Positions 34,346 to 44,696 of a stretch of DNA of 64,000 bases are shown one piece after another. A program made the translations under genes and the position numbers. Source of the stretch: Nitrosomonas nitrosa (GTDB taxonomy: Bacteria > Pseudomonadota > Gammaproteobacteria > Burkholderiales > Nitrosomonadaceae); assembly GCF_003051105.1 (NCBI RefSeq), contig NZ_QAOO01000009.1, positions 1 to 64,000 of the forward strand, read 5' to 3'. The notes below the pieces were generated by a model, which saw nothing but the letters and a program-made list of their open reading frames with translations, was not told the origin of the DNA and did not search any database. Within the stretch, counting starts at the first letter, position 1, and every line of letters begins with the position of its first letter.

Positions 34346-35251
34346 ATGCACAATCAGACATTCATGCGTACTTATTCCCCTCGACAAGAAGCATTGGCTC
34401 GAAAAGCTGCTCAACAAAGAGATAATCAAAGTTTTGAGAATCTAGCTTCCTCTGATTTATTGACGCAATACCGCATCAAAAGTGAACCATATTATCGCAT
34501 GGTTGCCGATGAAATCGAACTTTATGAAGCTGCTTACTCTGTACGGATGCCTATTATGCTGAAAGGGCCAACCGGATGCGGCAAAACGCGTTTCGTAGAG
34601 TATATGGCTTGGAAGCTTAATAAACCATTGATCACCGTTGCTTGTAACGAAGATATGACCGCATCTGATCTTATCGGCCGTTACTTACTCGATGCAAGTG
34701 GAACACGCTGGCAAGATGGTCCGCTGGCAGTTGCTGCCCGCTACGGAGCAATATGCTATCTTGATGAAGTGGTAGAAGCTCGCCAAGACACAATTGTAGC
34801 CATACACACACTGACAGACGCCCGACGCATGTTGCCTCTCGAGAAAAAGGGTGAGGTCATCGAGGCTCATCCGGACTTTCAATTAGTCATATCCTACAAT
34901 CCAGGCTACCAATCACTTATGAAAGATCTCAAGCAGTCAACTAAACAGCGATTTGGCGCACTTGATTTTGATTATCCGGAACATGATATTGAGGCAGAGA
35001 TTGTCGCTCATGAATCAGGGATAAATCTTGATATTGCAAAAAAACTTGTTCACATAGCTGAACGTGCACGTAATCTAAAAGGCCATGGATTGGATGAGGG
35101 TCTGTCAACACGTATGCTAATTTATGCCGGTTCGCTCATCTATAAGGGTGTACAACCACTGGCTGCATGTCGTGTTGCACTCGTTCGCCCCATCACTGAT
35201 GACCCTGATATGCGAGATGCTCTAGATTCGGCTGTTACAACTTATTTCTAA
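34346..35251 (+). CDS. cbbQ: RuBisCO activase AAA+ subunit CbbQ
   Basis: The 301-residue MoxR-type AAA+ protein has Walker A GPTGCGKT at residues 74-81, Walker B ICYLDEVVEA and a sensor-1 SYNPGYQ. With CbbO it remodels RuBisCO to release inhibitory sugar phosphates. I chose the ATG at 34346 with AAAAGGAAG upstream; a TTG at 34325 overlapping mcdB is less likely. cbbO starts 71 bp downstream. Confidence 0.95.
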   Translation: MHNQTFMRTYSPRQEALARKAAQQRDNQSFENLASSDLLTQYRIKSEPYYRMVADEIELYEAAYSVRMPIMLKGPTGCGKTRFVEYMAWKLNKPLITVACNEDMTASDLIGRYLLDASGTRWQDGPLAVAARYGAICYLDEVVEARQDTIVAIHTLTDARRMLPLEKKGEVIEAHPDFQLVISYNPGYQSLMKDLKQSTKQRFGALDFDYPEHDIEAEIVAHESGINLDIAKKLVHIAERARNLKGHGLDEGLSTRMLIYAGSLIYKGVQPLAACRVALVRPITDDPDMRDALDSAVTTYF

Positions 35252-35322
35252 TTTAGTTAAAAGAAGCAGCAGTCATATTAAAGAAGATACGCATTTAACT
35301 AATTTGTCACGCTATTTCTCCA

Positions 35323-37677
35323 ATGACTATTCACCTTGAAGAATACCAAGCGCTCCTTGATGATTTGCCGAGCAATTCACAGGATGTACTCCGTGCATCC
35401 TGGAAAGAGGCAGCCAAGGTTTTTTCTTCGCGTGGTCTAAGTAACTATCTAAAAGGTGCTCTGGCGCTGCATGATCTTGGGCGAGGAGAAGATCTAGTTG
35501 TTACTTTCATTCAAGAGATACCACAAGTAGCGTATATCATTGGTGAGGACATTCTGCCTGAGATCGTTAGCTTCTTGCTTTCAATGTCTTCTAAAACATC
35601 AAGTGAAATACTCGCCCTAATTGTGAGTACCGCTCCCTTAGCTGCTGAGAGATTGGGAGACGAAGAACTTTTCCGTAACTACCTCAGTGTGCTCTCTATC
35701 ATGTTGGCTCAGGCACCGCGAGGCTTACGCCCTATGTTAGAGAAACTCGGACTGCTTCTGAACCAGCTTACGCTTGGGGGCCTTCGTCGTTGGGTACAGT
35801 GGGGTATTCATGCATACAAGACAGATTTTGAAGGGCAAATTGGTTATTTTTCTCTGCAAAGCCCTGATGCGCTATCAGTTCTGCAATCCGAACGAAAAGG
35901 TACGCTGTTCGTAGATGTACAGCGCCGTCTCAACATGTATCTTCGGGCGATGTGGGGGCGTGATTTTTTCTTGCGCCCAACATCGGGGGACTATGAAAAC
36001 CGAGACGGTTTGAAGCCTTATATCAGCAATTATATTATTTATATTGCTGATGCCTATGACGATTACCAACCCGAAGGCGATACAGTACCGCCTATGTCTG
36101 TGATTCCGGGAACTGAAATTTATCGAGCAATCGTCAATCACTGTGCAGCACACCTGGTTTACACCCTTAAGCCTTTGTCGATGCAGATGTTGAATACGAC
36201 TCAAATAGCCATTATTGAAGCTATTGAAGATGCGCGTGTGGAGGAACTAGCCTGTCGCCAGTTTCCAGGCATGCAGAATAGCTGGCTAGCTTTGCACCCA
36301 CTTCCTGACTATAGTGAGCCAAAAACAGTGGGGGATTTGCTAAATCGGCTGGCGCGAGCACTGCTCGAGGAAAACAGTGCTGACCCTCATCCGTGGATAC
36401 AAGAAGCTATTGAGCTTTTCAGGACAGCGCAAAACCTCGATACTAATCAGTCAAGTTGGAATATCGGTGTAGAGCTAGCTTATCGTTTAGCTAAATTCCC
36501 ATTACCAGAATACAATCCGCGCACTGATTTTCTACGTGCGATTTACCGGGATGATAATCGAGTAATCTGGGAATCTGAAGAATATAATGAAATGGAAGCC
36601 TTTGAAACGACATGGATGCCCAAGCAGACTCGTAAGAAGGTTAGCGTTATGGAAATGGTCAATACGCTAGATAACGAATTTGCCGGTGACGATGCAGAAG
36701 AAATATGGGTACTCCCCACAGAGTTCTGGTTAGATCAAGAAGGTACAACGATCAATTCTCTAGAAGGTAAAGAACCCATATCAGATCCCCATCACTATCA
36801 TGAATGGGATTATCAGATCCAGTTGGAGCGGCCCAGTTGGGTAACTGTACTAGAACGCCGTCCGAAACTTGGTGATCTCGATCTGATAAATAAGATTATA
36901 GAGGATAATAAACCGATCATATCTCGGCTTAAATTCATTATCGATTCCATGACACCTCATGGCATGCAACGAATCCGACGTGTTGAAGATGGTGATGAGC
37001 TGGACATTAATGCCGCCGTGCGTGCTATGATCGATATCCGCATGGGACAGCAGCCGGATAACCGCTTCATGATCCGTCATAAACGAAACCTGCGTGATAT
37101 AGCGGTTATGGTACTGTTAGATATGTCTGAGTCCGCCAATGACAAGGTACGCGGCCATGATTACACGGTAATGGATCTCACTCGTGCTGCCACCGTCCTC
37201 CTGTCAAACGCGCTTGATCGTATCGGCGATCCTTTTGCTCTACACGGTTTCTGTTCCGATGGACGGCATGACGTGCATTACTTTCGTTTCAAGGATTTCA
37301 ATGAGCCTTATGATGACCTTGTCAAGGCACGTTTAGCGGCCATCCAAGGTAGTTATTCGACACGAATGGGCGCTGCTCTACGTCACGCAGGCTCGATACT
37401 CGGTCAGCAACCCAATGCTAAAAAGATTTTATTCGTAATTACGGACGGTGAGCCTGCCGACAGTGATGTACGCGATCCTCAATATCTTCGATTCGATGCT
37501 AAGCGAGCTGTAGAGGAATTAGTGCGTGCTGGCATCTCGACATATGCCATTTCGCTTGATCCGGGTGCTGACCAATACGTTTCACGTATCTTTGGTATAA
37601 ACAATTTCACAGTCTTGGATCATGTGGAGCGACTCCCTGAGAAACTACCAATGTTATATATGGGACTCACGCACTGA
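35323..37677 (+). CDS. cbbO: RuBisCO activase adaptor CbbO (vWA protein)
   Basis: The 784-residue protein has a long helical N-terminal part, an acidic middle and a C-terminal von Willebrand A domain with MIDAS motif LLDMSES (Asp600) and later VITDGEPADSD. CbbO bridges the CbbQ hexamer to RuBisCO. Length matches the carboxysomal form. csoS1D begins 6 bp after its stop. Confidence 0.95.
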   Translation: MTIHLEEYQALLDDLPSNSQDVLRASWKEAAKVFSSRGLSNYLKGALALHDLGRGEDLVVTFIQEIPQVAYIIGEDILPEIVSFLLSMSSKTSSEILALIVSTAPLAAERLGDEELFRNYLSVLSIMLAQAPRGLRPMLEKLGLLLNQLTLGGLRRWVQWGIHAYKTDFEGQIGYFSLQSPDALSVLQSERKGTLFVDVQRRLNMYLRAMWGRDFFLRPTSGDYENRDGLKPYISNYIIYIADAYDDYQPEGDTVPPMSVIPGTEIYRAIVNHCAAHLVYTLKPLSMQMLNTTQIAIIEAIEDARVEELACRQFPGMQNSWLALHPLPDYSEPKTVGDLLNRLARALLEENSADPHPWIQEAIELFRTAQNLDTNQSSWNIGVELAYRLAKFPLPEYNPRTDFLRAIYRDDNRVIWESEEYNEMEAFETTWMPKQTRKKVSVMEMVNTLDNEFAGDDAEEIWVLPTEFWLDQEGTTINSLEGKEPISDPHHYHEWDYQIQLERPSWVTVLERRPKLGDLDLINKIIEDNKPIISRLKFIIDSMTPHGMQRIRRVEDGDELDINAAVRAMIDIRMGQQPDNRFMIRHKRNLRDIAVMVLLDMSESANDKVRGHDYTVMDLTRAATVLLSNALDRIGDPFALHGFCSDGRHDVHYFRFKDFNEPYDDLVKARLAAIQGSYSTRMGAALRHAGSILGQQPNAKKILFVITDGEPADSDVRDPQYLRFDAKRAVEELVRAGISTYAISLDPGADQYVSRIFGINNFTVLDHVERLPEKLPMLYMGLTH

Positions 37678-37683
37678 GAAATC

Positions 37684-38313
37684 ATGCATATCTCTTTGCG
37701 TACTTTTGTTTTTATCGATGCGCTACAGCCGCAGCTCGCATCTTATCTAGCGACTTCATCTCAGGGTTTCCTCCCTACACCAGGCGATGCTTGTCTATGG
37801 ATTGAGGTTGCGCCTGGTATGGCGGTGCATCGTCTATCAGATATTGCCTTGAAAGAAACGAACGTGCGTATGGGTGAGCAGGTCGTCGAGCGTTCATTTG
37901 GTTCTATGGAAATTCATTATCGCAATCAAAGTGATGTGCTCGAAGCAGGAAATATTATTCTACGAGAAATTGGTGCCAATATTGAATCACGCATGGCTTG
38001 TCGGATTGCATGGAATGAGATTATTTGCTCTATCACACCTGATCACGCAACGCTCATTAATCGTCAGCTACGTAAAGGCTCTATGATCTTGCCAGGCAAA
38101 AGTATGTTCATATTGGAAGTCGAGCCTGCAGGCTATGCCATTTACGCAGCTAATCAAGCTGAAAAAGCGGCCCATGTTACGCTTATCGACGTTAAGCCCT
38201 TTGGCAACTTCGGTAGACTTACCATGATGGGTAACGAAGCTGAAACGAGAGAAGCTGCTTTAGCAGTAGAAAAGGCTATTGAACAAATAAATAAACAAGC
38301 ACGTAAAGATTAG
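37684..38313 (+). CDS. csoS1D: Tandem-BMC shell protein CsoS1D
   Basis: The 209-residue protein has two BMC domains in one chain: [19 protein letters not shown]...[16 protein letters not shown] and [28 protein letters not shown]. Such pseudohexameric trimers stack and have a gated large pore for RuBP/PGA passage. The position after cbbO on the same strand fits CsoS1D. Confidence 0.92.
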   Translation: MHISLRTFVFIDALQPQLASYLATSSQGFLPTPGDACLWIEVAPGMAVHRLSDIALKETNVRMGEQVVERSFGSMEIHYRNQSDVLEAGNIILREIGANIESRMACRIAWNEIICSITPDHATLINRQLRKGSMILPGKSMFILEVEPAGYAIYAANQAEKAAHVTLIDVKPFGNFGRLTMMGNEAETREAALAVEKAIEQINKQARKD

Positions 38314-38398
38314 CAAGACGAAAAATTAATTTACTGCCATAGATTGAACTAATTGATGAAATACACGGTGATTTTTCCTCACTAGAGTGTGAGTAAAT

Positions 38399-39229
38399 AT
38401 GGAAATTAACTCTATTACTAAAAAGCTACTGTTTAATACCATTCGTATTGATACTGTTCTCAATGACGGCAGCGAAGGTTCAGGAACAGCCTTTATTGTA
38501 AGCCATAATCACGCGAACAGTTCATATACCTTCATCGTAACCAATCGACATTTGGTAGACGACGTGCAACGTGGCGGCCTTGTATTTACCCAGAAACGTA
38601 GTGGACTACCCCTATTCGGTAAGCGGTTCCAGCTAAATATAGATGATTTCTCACATGCATGGTACCTGCATCCAGACCCGGATATCGATCTTGCAATTAT
38701 TCCATTACGGCCTCTTGAGCGAGCTGCGAATGATCAAGGGGTAGAGCTATATTACCACACGATCGATAGTCGATTGGCGCTGGATGCTATGACTCTACGT
38801 ACACTTGACGTACTAGAAGAAGTATTTTTTATCGGCTACCCAAGTGGCGTGTGGGATCAAGTAAATCTTATGCCGATTCTTCGCCGCGGTACCACAGCAA
38901 CACCTATTGCGCTTGAATTTGAAGGCCGACAGGAATTTCTCATTGATGCTGCCGTATTTCCTGGCTCCAGTGGAAGCCCTGTCTTCATTAACTACTCAGA
39001 TACGCTAAGATTGACGCGACATACTAACAATAAATTACTCTTCGCCGGTATCGTCACTGCAGTTTTTTTTAGAGAAGAAGCTAATCATCTTATTCCTATT
39101 CCAGTTCCAGCCAATAATCATAGTATTGTCATGGGTTCTGAAATGATTGACCTCGGTCTTGTCATTAAAGCACAGGTAATTATTGATCTAATCAATATCT
39201 ATTTAAGTGAATACGGATTTCAGAATTGA
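38399..39229 (+). CDS. Trypsin-like serine protease (S1-fold), carboxysome-locus associated
   Basis: The 276-residue protein has a chymotrypsin-fold catalytic triad by motif: His51 in VTNRHLV, Asp97 in DPDIDLAII and Ser191 in PGSSGSPVF. The N-terminus has no signal peptide, so it should be cytoplasmic, unlike HtrA/DegP, and there is no PDZ domain. It follows csoS1D after an 85-bp gap on the same strand. A role in carboxysome turnover or processing is only inference from position. It could equally be an independent stress protease. Confidence 0.72.
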   Translation: MEINSITKKLLFNTIRIDTVLNDGSEGSGTAFIVSHNHANSSYTFIVTNRHLVDDVQRGGLVFTQKRSGLPLFGKRFQLNIDDFSHAWYLHPDPDIDLAIIPLRPLERAANDQGVELYYHTIDSRLALDAMTLRTLDVLEEVFFIGYPSGVWDQVNLMPILRRGTTATPIALEFEGRQEFLIDAAVFPGSSGSPVFINYSDTLRLTRHTNNKLLFAGIVTAVFFREEANHLIPIPVPANNHSIVMGSEMIDLGLVIKAQVIIDLINIYLSEYGFQN

Positions 39230-39900
39230 ATAGCGTTTCAGTAATTACCGCTATCCAAGGGACCTCTCACTCAATGCAACATACACGGCAATTAAATGTG
39301 TTAACGCTATTGCGCTTTATTGTGAGGAAATAGTATGGGTACGCTTCTTTAGCAAGTAAAATTGTAAGCGCACAAAATTGGCGAGAGAGATTGACTTGGT
39401 TTACTCTTTACTTAAAGTAAACCCCCACACCATAGAGTATAACGATGATAGCATTCCCAAATAGTTGGTATTGCTAGTTTCCCCTATTAGCCTACCAGCA
39501 ACACTTCCATTTTTTGGACTTAAAAATGAATTCAGATTTTGCTGCCGTTGCTGAGTGATCCGATTATTGGGCTAAGTTTAAAATATTTATAGTCATCTGC
39601 AATAAGCTAGATTCTAAACCAGACCCCGGCAAAGTCTTCTCACACTCCGGCATTAAAAATCAGGTTTCTGTGATTGATCCGTCTAAGTACTTCTTTCTTC
39701 TTAAATTTTCCCGTCTACGTTGCCCACAGTAACCCACTCCAAAATAAACCAAGATAAGCTAAATTGTCTTAGATTGGTATTATAGGCACATTGTATCCCC
39801 TTAATCACCAATATGATTCATTTATTACTACTTAATTTGTGAATTTTTTGTGAATAAAATAGTCTTATTAGAAAATATTCGATTCCGGTCTGAATTTTTT
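39230..39900. other. Gene-free AT-rich stretch after the carboxysome locus
   Basis: No supported gene in 670 bp. One small hairpin occurs at 39398-39423 (GGTTTACT and AGTAAACC, 8-bp stem), possibly a weak terminator for the protease gene. The last 60 bp likely contain the promoter of the micropeptide gene, but no -10/-35 pair stands out. Confidence 0.5.
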
Positions 39901-39928
39901 TTAATAACTTTTTATTAAAGGAGATATC

Positions 39929-39997
39929 ATGAAGCTAACGATTACTTATTATACAATTTTAATCATTCTATTAATTATCTTTGAATTGATTAGTTAA
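39929..39997 (+). CDS. 22-residue hydrophobic micropeptide
   Basis: ATG at 39929-39931 follows a strong ribosome-binding site (TTAAAGGAGATATC, spacing about 5). The peptide is MKLTITYYTILIILLIIFEL plus IS: a Lys then one continuous membrane helix. A 17-bp perfect terminator hairpin starts 36 bp after its stop. RBS, short frame and terminator together form a complete miniature transcription unit between the protease and the DAB operon. No family is known to me. It is too short for coding statistics to help. Confidence 0.55.
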   Translation: MKLTITYYTILIILLIIFELIS

Positions 39998-40032
39998 ATA
40001 AACACGAACACAATTCTTAGTAGTTACCAATC

Positions 40033-40075
40033 AGCCAAACCGCGCTTTCTAAAGAAAGCGCGGTTTGGCTTTTTT
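40033..40075 (+). terminator. Strong Rho-independent terminator
   Basis: A 17-bp perfect stem (AGCCAAACCGCGCTTTC at 40033-40049 with its complement at 40054-40070) has a 4-nt loop TAAA and a T-run at 40070-40075. The T-run exists only on the plus strand, so it terminates the micropeptide transcript. It would also block read-through from the carboxysome operon into dabA, which converges on it. Confidence 0.9.
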
Positions 40076-40091
40076 AATTATGCTTACCTAT

Positions 40092-43000
40092 TTAATGTAA
40101 TTGGTTTGAAGTTGCATTACTGATTCTAACCCATTCACCTGTAGGTCGATAACGATAGAGCACACCTTCCTCAGGCTCCATTACCACGAGATTCACCCAC
40201 TCATTATGATAATAATGTCTTAATAATTCATGCTTGGCAATTAGCTTCTCAATTTCTTTCCGTGGCGCTTCTACAACTGAAACCAGGCGCATTGGCTCAT
40301 GAAATGGCATTTCCCCATTCATTACAGTCTGCCATGATAAGCCAAGGCGAAGATCACTCCAAGGCCCTGCCAAAACACCAAAATTTCCGACCACATTATG
40401 ATAAATTTTACTGCCACTGCCATACACGTCATAGTCGGTTGTGGAGAAATAGTGCTCCATATTGATCCATTGCGCCACTACCTGAGGCGCGGTTAACAGG
40501 ACTTCAAGGAACTTACTTTCCGTATCATAGCGATAATCATATGAATGCAAAAAGACACGACCCCGTAAATCGAGTGAATCCGTGAGTGCACGCCGTCCAA
40601 TAACAAAAGCTGTATTGCTGGACAAACCCCACTCAGGTCTTACCTGACTCCAGTCTGCGCTTCTCTGAATAACATGCGATTTAGCCTCATCATATGACAA
40701 AGTATTCTCAATGTCCGCGAATCGGCTGCAGCGCTCCTGACTAGTTCTCCGTCCAGCCTCTTCTAAATACTCAATCAATCTCGCAATATCCTGTGAATGC
40801 GATAGAGGAAAATCCTCCAGATCAAAGAGCTCAACTTCATCAGTTGTCGTATTAATTTGGCCGGCAACGAAATAGGTGTCTGCAGGTATCTCAATACCGT
40901 TTTGTGCCAAACGTTCTCTAACCAAAGGATTGTTAGCCATCATGACGAAAACCCGGGCATTTGGTTTGCCTTCGTTCCCGCCACACGCGCCACAATCAAG
41001 TGCTGATTCATACGGGTTATTATCTGACTCACTTCCATGTCCGCAAATCAACACCAGCCGTGCAAAGTTACTGGTAAGACCCATTATCCGCAAAGCTGTG
41101 CTAACTGTTTGAGCTTGCTCATCCAAAGAAAATCCAGTATGCAAAATAGATTCCTTTTGACAAGAAATCTCTTTATGTTCAACACCATATTGGAGCTGTA
41201 AACGACTAATTGTTTCAGAAAGCTTATCTTTGGAAATTCCGGCCTCACCGGCTATTTCGATCAAAGAAGAAGTTAATTCTGCTTCAGAGTTCAATATATG
41301 TTGCCACAATGCATCAACCAAATGAGTCGGTATCTGCCACCGGCTTAATCCCGTCACATCATGTAGTACCTTAAATATGAGATTTTCATATTTAACTTTC
41401 AACATTTCTTCAGTTTCTGCTTCGCTAGGCTTATCAACCGTAATCGTAGTCGAAATAGCTGGAATAAGCTTCTTCTGGAGCCAATGACTCGCTTTATTGT
41501 AGAGCCTTGGTAATATCGTCTTACCAAACATCTGTATGGTATAAAACAACCCTACCGCTTCTACCATAACATAGGTAGTTATCGCATTATGCTTCAAATC
41601 ATGCAGAAGCGTATGACCCGCATGAATCATACTAGTACGATGCTCATACATAGGAAGCATCTTTTCCAGATAGCTCCGTGGAATTTCGTGAACTTCAGTT
41701 TTAGGGCCAACAATAACTGGATATTGTTCAGTTTTATGCTCATGTTCCCAGAAGCTGTGACGGATTAGTACGCCAAAGAAACCTGCAAATCCGTAGGTTT
41801 GATTTGGCCCTAAAGACTCCAAATGGCGCCTAAAAGGCTCAGATCGCACATCGATACAATAAACAGATTGAGTATGAGGGCGCTCACTTACCTGCGTTTT
41901 ACTATGCGCTAATTCTTCGTTTTTAACTTTTGCCTCAGCAATTCTACCGAGTAATTGTTCTTGATATCCTGCTTCAAAGGCCCTGAGCCACACCGGACCA
42001 TGATCCGACTCTGGAAACGCTTTTATCCAATCAATCAGCTTCTTAAGATCTGTAGAAGAGCAATTCAGTAAATCTGCTGGCTCTATCTTCATCTCTGATG
42101 CCAGCAAGCATAGGCTTTTAGACAGCTTATTATGCGATGCCCTGACTATCTTCGGATTAGCATTGTCCCAATAATGATTAAACAAGTCATCCCAAGTAAC
42201 ACCTTTTCGATGAGACAAACGATCAACTTCTGCTGAATAAGCTGCTGGCAAGCGGCCTGCAATCCTCTCCCTTCGCAAAAAATATTCACGCGAGGAATTT
42301 TTCATGTAGGAAATCATTTCTGGATAGCGCCCATCAATACCAAGAAATTGATGACAATATTTGTTAACTAATTCACGCTCATACCAGAGACTCACCGCCA
42401 GGTATTGGAATAGATCAATGGGGTATGCTTCCTGCCAAACATAGTTATTTTGTTTAGCGCGCCACTTAATATAGCCAACCCAGCCGGGTAAAGCACTCAT
42501 ATGAAGCGTTATATAATCTCTCCACGCCTGCTGCGGAATTGCAAGCGCTTGAAGGCAATCTATCACAACGTATTCCGCATCATCAGGAAGTTGATCAACC
42601 TTTCTTCCAACATCATCGATGCCACAAGTTGCCCATTCATCAGATAGCGTAGCTTTCCAACTTCTAAAAAATCCTTTTTCTCGGCCTGGCATTTCCCAAG
42701 TAGTATAGCCCTCATCCAGGAATGGTTCGCATCTACCAATCAAATCACTCGTGATCTGATCAACAATTTGTGTATCCAACACCTGGTCACACCACTGGGA
42801 GAGGGTTACTGTTCGAGCAAGTGCTGCTTCGTCCTCCGAGGCAACAGCTTGTAGCTTTTCGGAGGCATCTTGAACTGGAAGCACGGATGCGAGTCGATCA
42901 GAAAGTGATTTGATTAGCTCATAATCCGGATCGTTGACATTACTGACACTCGGATATTCATCCGCAAAAGCTGAGATACGATTAGTCAAGCATGCGTGCA

Positions 43001-43400
43001 ATACCTCTTTATGACCTATTTGACGCGTACCAATCGATATGTGTTCATTCTGCACTTTAGCCTCAAGTGCCGAATCCACATGCCGCGGCTGAATTCTGCC
43101 TGATTTAAAATACTCACGATACATATAATTCGGAAGGTAACCTTTTCCATTAAGAAATTGTTTACCGCGTTGTACCGCTTCATCGAATTTAAGGTATTCA
43201 AGAGAGTGAAGGGGATTATGGTGGACGAACGTGCGCATTGGCCAGAATCCAGCGATCACCTCATTAGCCAATTTAACTTCCTCACGCAGTTTTGTACGCA
43301 GGCTTTCTACATCCGCTCTCGCAACGATTGCATCTACTTTTTCCTCTAATACCGCTCTTGCAAATACATTATTAGCAGTCGTTTCTTCTATTAGTTTCAT
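40092..43400 (-). CDS. dabA: DabA, carbonic-anhydrase-like subunit of the DAB carbon accumulator
   Basis: The 1102-residue DUF2309 protein has all four catalytic-site residues: Cys515 and Asp517 (YCIDVRSE), His788 (ICGHGSE) and Cys803 (LDCGACGG). The Cys-x-Asp and His-15-Cys spacings equal those of Halothiobacillus DabA. DabA binds zinc and, with the membrane partner, is thought to hydrate CO2 vectorially using the ion gradient to build cytoplasmic bicarbonate. It is the long version of the family. It is the last gene of the dab operon, 42 bp after the middle gene. Confidence 0.95.
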   Translation of the reverse strand: MKLIEETTANNVFARAVLEEKVDAIVARADVESLRTKLREEVKLANEVIAGFWPMRTFVHHNPLHSLEYLKFDEAVQRGKQFLNGKGYLPNYMYREYFKSGRIQPRHVDSALEAKVQNEHISIGTRQIGHKEVLHACLTNRISAFADEYPSVSNVNDPDYELIKSLSDRLASVLPVQDASEKLQAVASEDEAALARTVTLSQWCDQVLDTQIVDQITSDLIGRCEPFLDEGYTTWEMPGREKGFFRSWKATLSDEWATCGIDDVGRKVDQLPDDAEYVVIDCLQALAIPQQAWRDYITLHMSALPGWVGYIKWRAKQNNYVWQEAYPIDLFQYLAVSLWYERELVNKYCHQFLGIDGRYPEMISYMKNSSREYFLRRERIAGRLPAAYSAEVDRLSHRKGVTWDDLFNHYWDNANPKIVRASHNKLSKSLCLLASEMKIEPADLLNCSSTDLKKLIDWIKAFPESDHGPVWLRAFEAGYQEQLLGRIAEAKVKNEELAHSKTQVSERPHTQSVYCIDVRSEPFRRHLESLGPNQTYGFAGFFGVLIRHSFWEHEHKTEQYPVIVGPKTEVHEIPRSYLEKMLPMYEHRTSMIHAGHTLLHDLKHNAITTYVMVEAVGLFYTIQMFGKTILPRLYNKASHWLQKKLIPAISTTITVDKPSEAETEEMLKVKYENLIFKVLHDVTGLSRWQIPTHLVDALWQHILNSEAELTSSLIEIAGEAGISKDKLSETISRLQLQYGVEHKEISCQKESILHTGFSLDEQAQTVSTALRIMGLTSNFARLVLICGHGSESDNNPYESALDCGACGGNEGKPNARVFVMMANNPLVRERLAQNGIEIPADTYFVAGQINTTTDEVELFDLEDFPLSHSQDIARLIEYLEEAGRRTSQERCSRFADIENTLSYDEAKSHVIQRSADWSQVRPEWGLSSNTAFVIGRRALTDSLDLRGRVFLHSYDYRYDTESKFLEVLLTAPQVVAQWINMEHYFSTTDYDVYGSGSKIYHNVVGNFGVLAGPWSDLRLGLSWQTVMNGEMPFHEPMRLVSVVEAPRKEIEKLIAKHELLRHYYHNEWVNLVVMEPEEGVLYRYRPTGEWVRISNATSNQLH

Positions 43401-43442
43401 GATACAGATTCCATTAAAGTTACAATGATTGGGGACATTAAA

Positions 43443-44696
43443 TTAGATGCCAGTTATATTGCTTGGCAGTACCCCCAACGCAACGCAAATCAATACTACA
43501 ATAAGAAGAGATGCAAATTCCGATCGATGCAATTCAATCCGGCGAATCTCAAGCTGCTTTTGACCAAAGAGCATTTTTTGCACCATACTCATAATGTACC
43601 AGGATGCGGCTAACCATGCGGCGAGGATAAATATCAGCGGGATATAGGTCGTAAAAGTCGTGGTAAGAAGCATGCCTACAAACCCAGCAAATACACCAAA
43701 TGGCGGCATACCCATTGCTGCCAATGCTACAAGTGTCAATAAAACAGCAAACTGAGGCATCGACCAAACAAGACCATGAACTGTCCGCATATCCACATCA
43801 TCGCCATACCTGCTACATATTACCTGCCAGGAAACCATAAGACCGGTTGCCACAAATGCTACCGCAACAAGATAAATCACATTCTGAGGCGTCACTGTTT
43901 GTGATGATGCCAAGAACCACCAAAGAATGGCAAAAAAAGCAAAACTACTATAGGCCAGGATCAAGGGTACTCGAGATTGAACTAGCGCTTTGGCCGTTCC
44001 GAAAACAACACTGAGCAGGGCTATTATTGATATTGAATACGCGATATCATCCGGTACGTCAGTTATCAGATTGGCAAGATTATTCAAACCAAGAACAGGT
44101 AGTAGGAATATCAAAAATGACGGCAAGCTACCTGGTAGTCGCGTTACTGCTGTTACATATCCAGCTTGTAAGGGTAGCAGCGGTAACAATACTGCACTAA
44201 CCAATAATGAAATAATTAGAGCAGTTGATGTATCAACACCAGCAGAATAACCGGCACCTACCGCAGCTAAACTGAAAATCCCTATACCTGCCCAGGATGA
44301 AGACCACAAAGGGTTCCGGTATTTAAATAGCAGATATGCATTGAGGCCAAATATTACAGTGAGAAAGAGCTGGCTCGTGAGACCTGCGCTCGTCAAAGCC
44401 CCTAACCCCAGCCCAAGGAGCAAGACAGTCATAAGCAAGCTAAGCTGATCGTCATGGCTATTAAGTTTCACGAGCAAAGATACGCAAGCAGCCAATGGCA
44501 AGAGATAAAGTAATAACGTTCCGCCAACTGATGTTGTTAACTGATCTGATAATGCAAAAGCAAGGGCCAAACTGAGGATTGTAACCAAGATCAGCCACAT
44601 CTTAAGTTTGATAGGCTGGGACCAGACCGTTACTCCTAACAATCCACCCAATAGAGGTACCATTGTTAATATTAAAGAATTTGTTTCAAATGTCAT
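43443..44696 (-). CDS. Second proton-channel-like (NuoM/N-type) subunit of the DAB operon
   Basis: The protein has about 417 residues from an ATG that overlaps the dabB stop by 4 bp (ATGA); a GTG three codons upstream is possible but less likely. About 12 hydrophobic segments are present, with MPQFAVLLTLVALAAMGMPPFGVFAGF resembling the conserved antiporter-like helix of NuoM/NuoN (shown here in two blocks). It is shorter than true NuoM and has no nuo genes around it, so it is a dedicated partner of DabB/DabA. Confidence 0.78.
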   Translation of the reverse strand: MTFETNSLILTMVPLLGGLLGVTVWSQPIKLKMWLILVTILSLALAFALSDQLTTSVGGTLLLYLLPLAACVSLLVKLNSHDDQLSLLMTVLLLGLGLGALTSAGLTSQLFLTVIFGLNAYLLFKYRNPLWSSSWAGIGIFSLAAVGAGYSAGVDTSTALIISLLVSAVLLPLLPLQAGYVTAVTRLPGSLPSFLIFLLPVLGLNNLANLITDVPDDIAYSISIIALLSVVFGTAKALVQSRVPLILAYSSFAFFAILWWFLASSQTVTPQNVIYLVAVAFVATGLMVSWQVICSRYGDDVDMRTVHGLVWSMPQFAVLLTLVALAAMGMPPFGVFAGFVGMLLTTTFTTYIPLIFILAAWLAASWYIMSMVQKMLFGQKQLEIRRIELHRSEFASLLIVVLICVALGVLPSNITGI

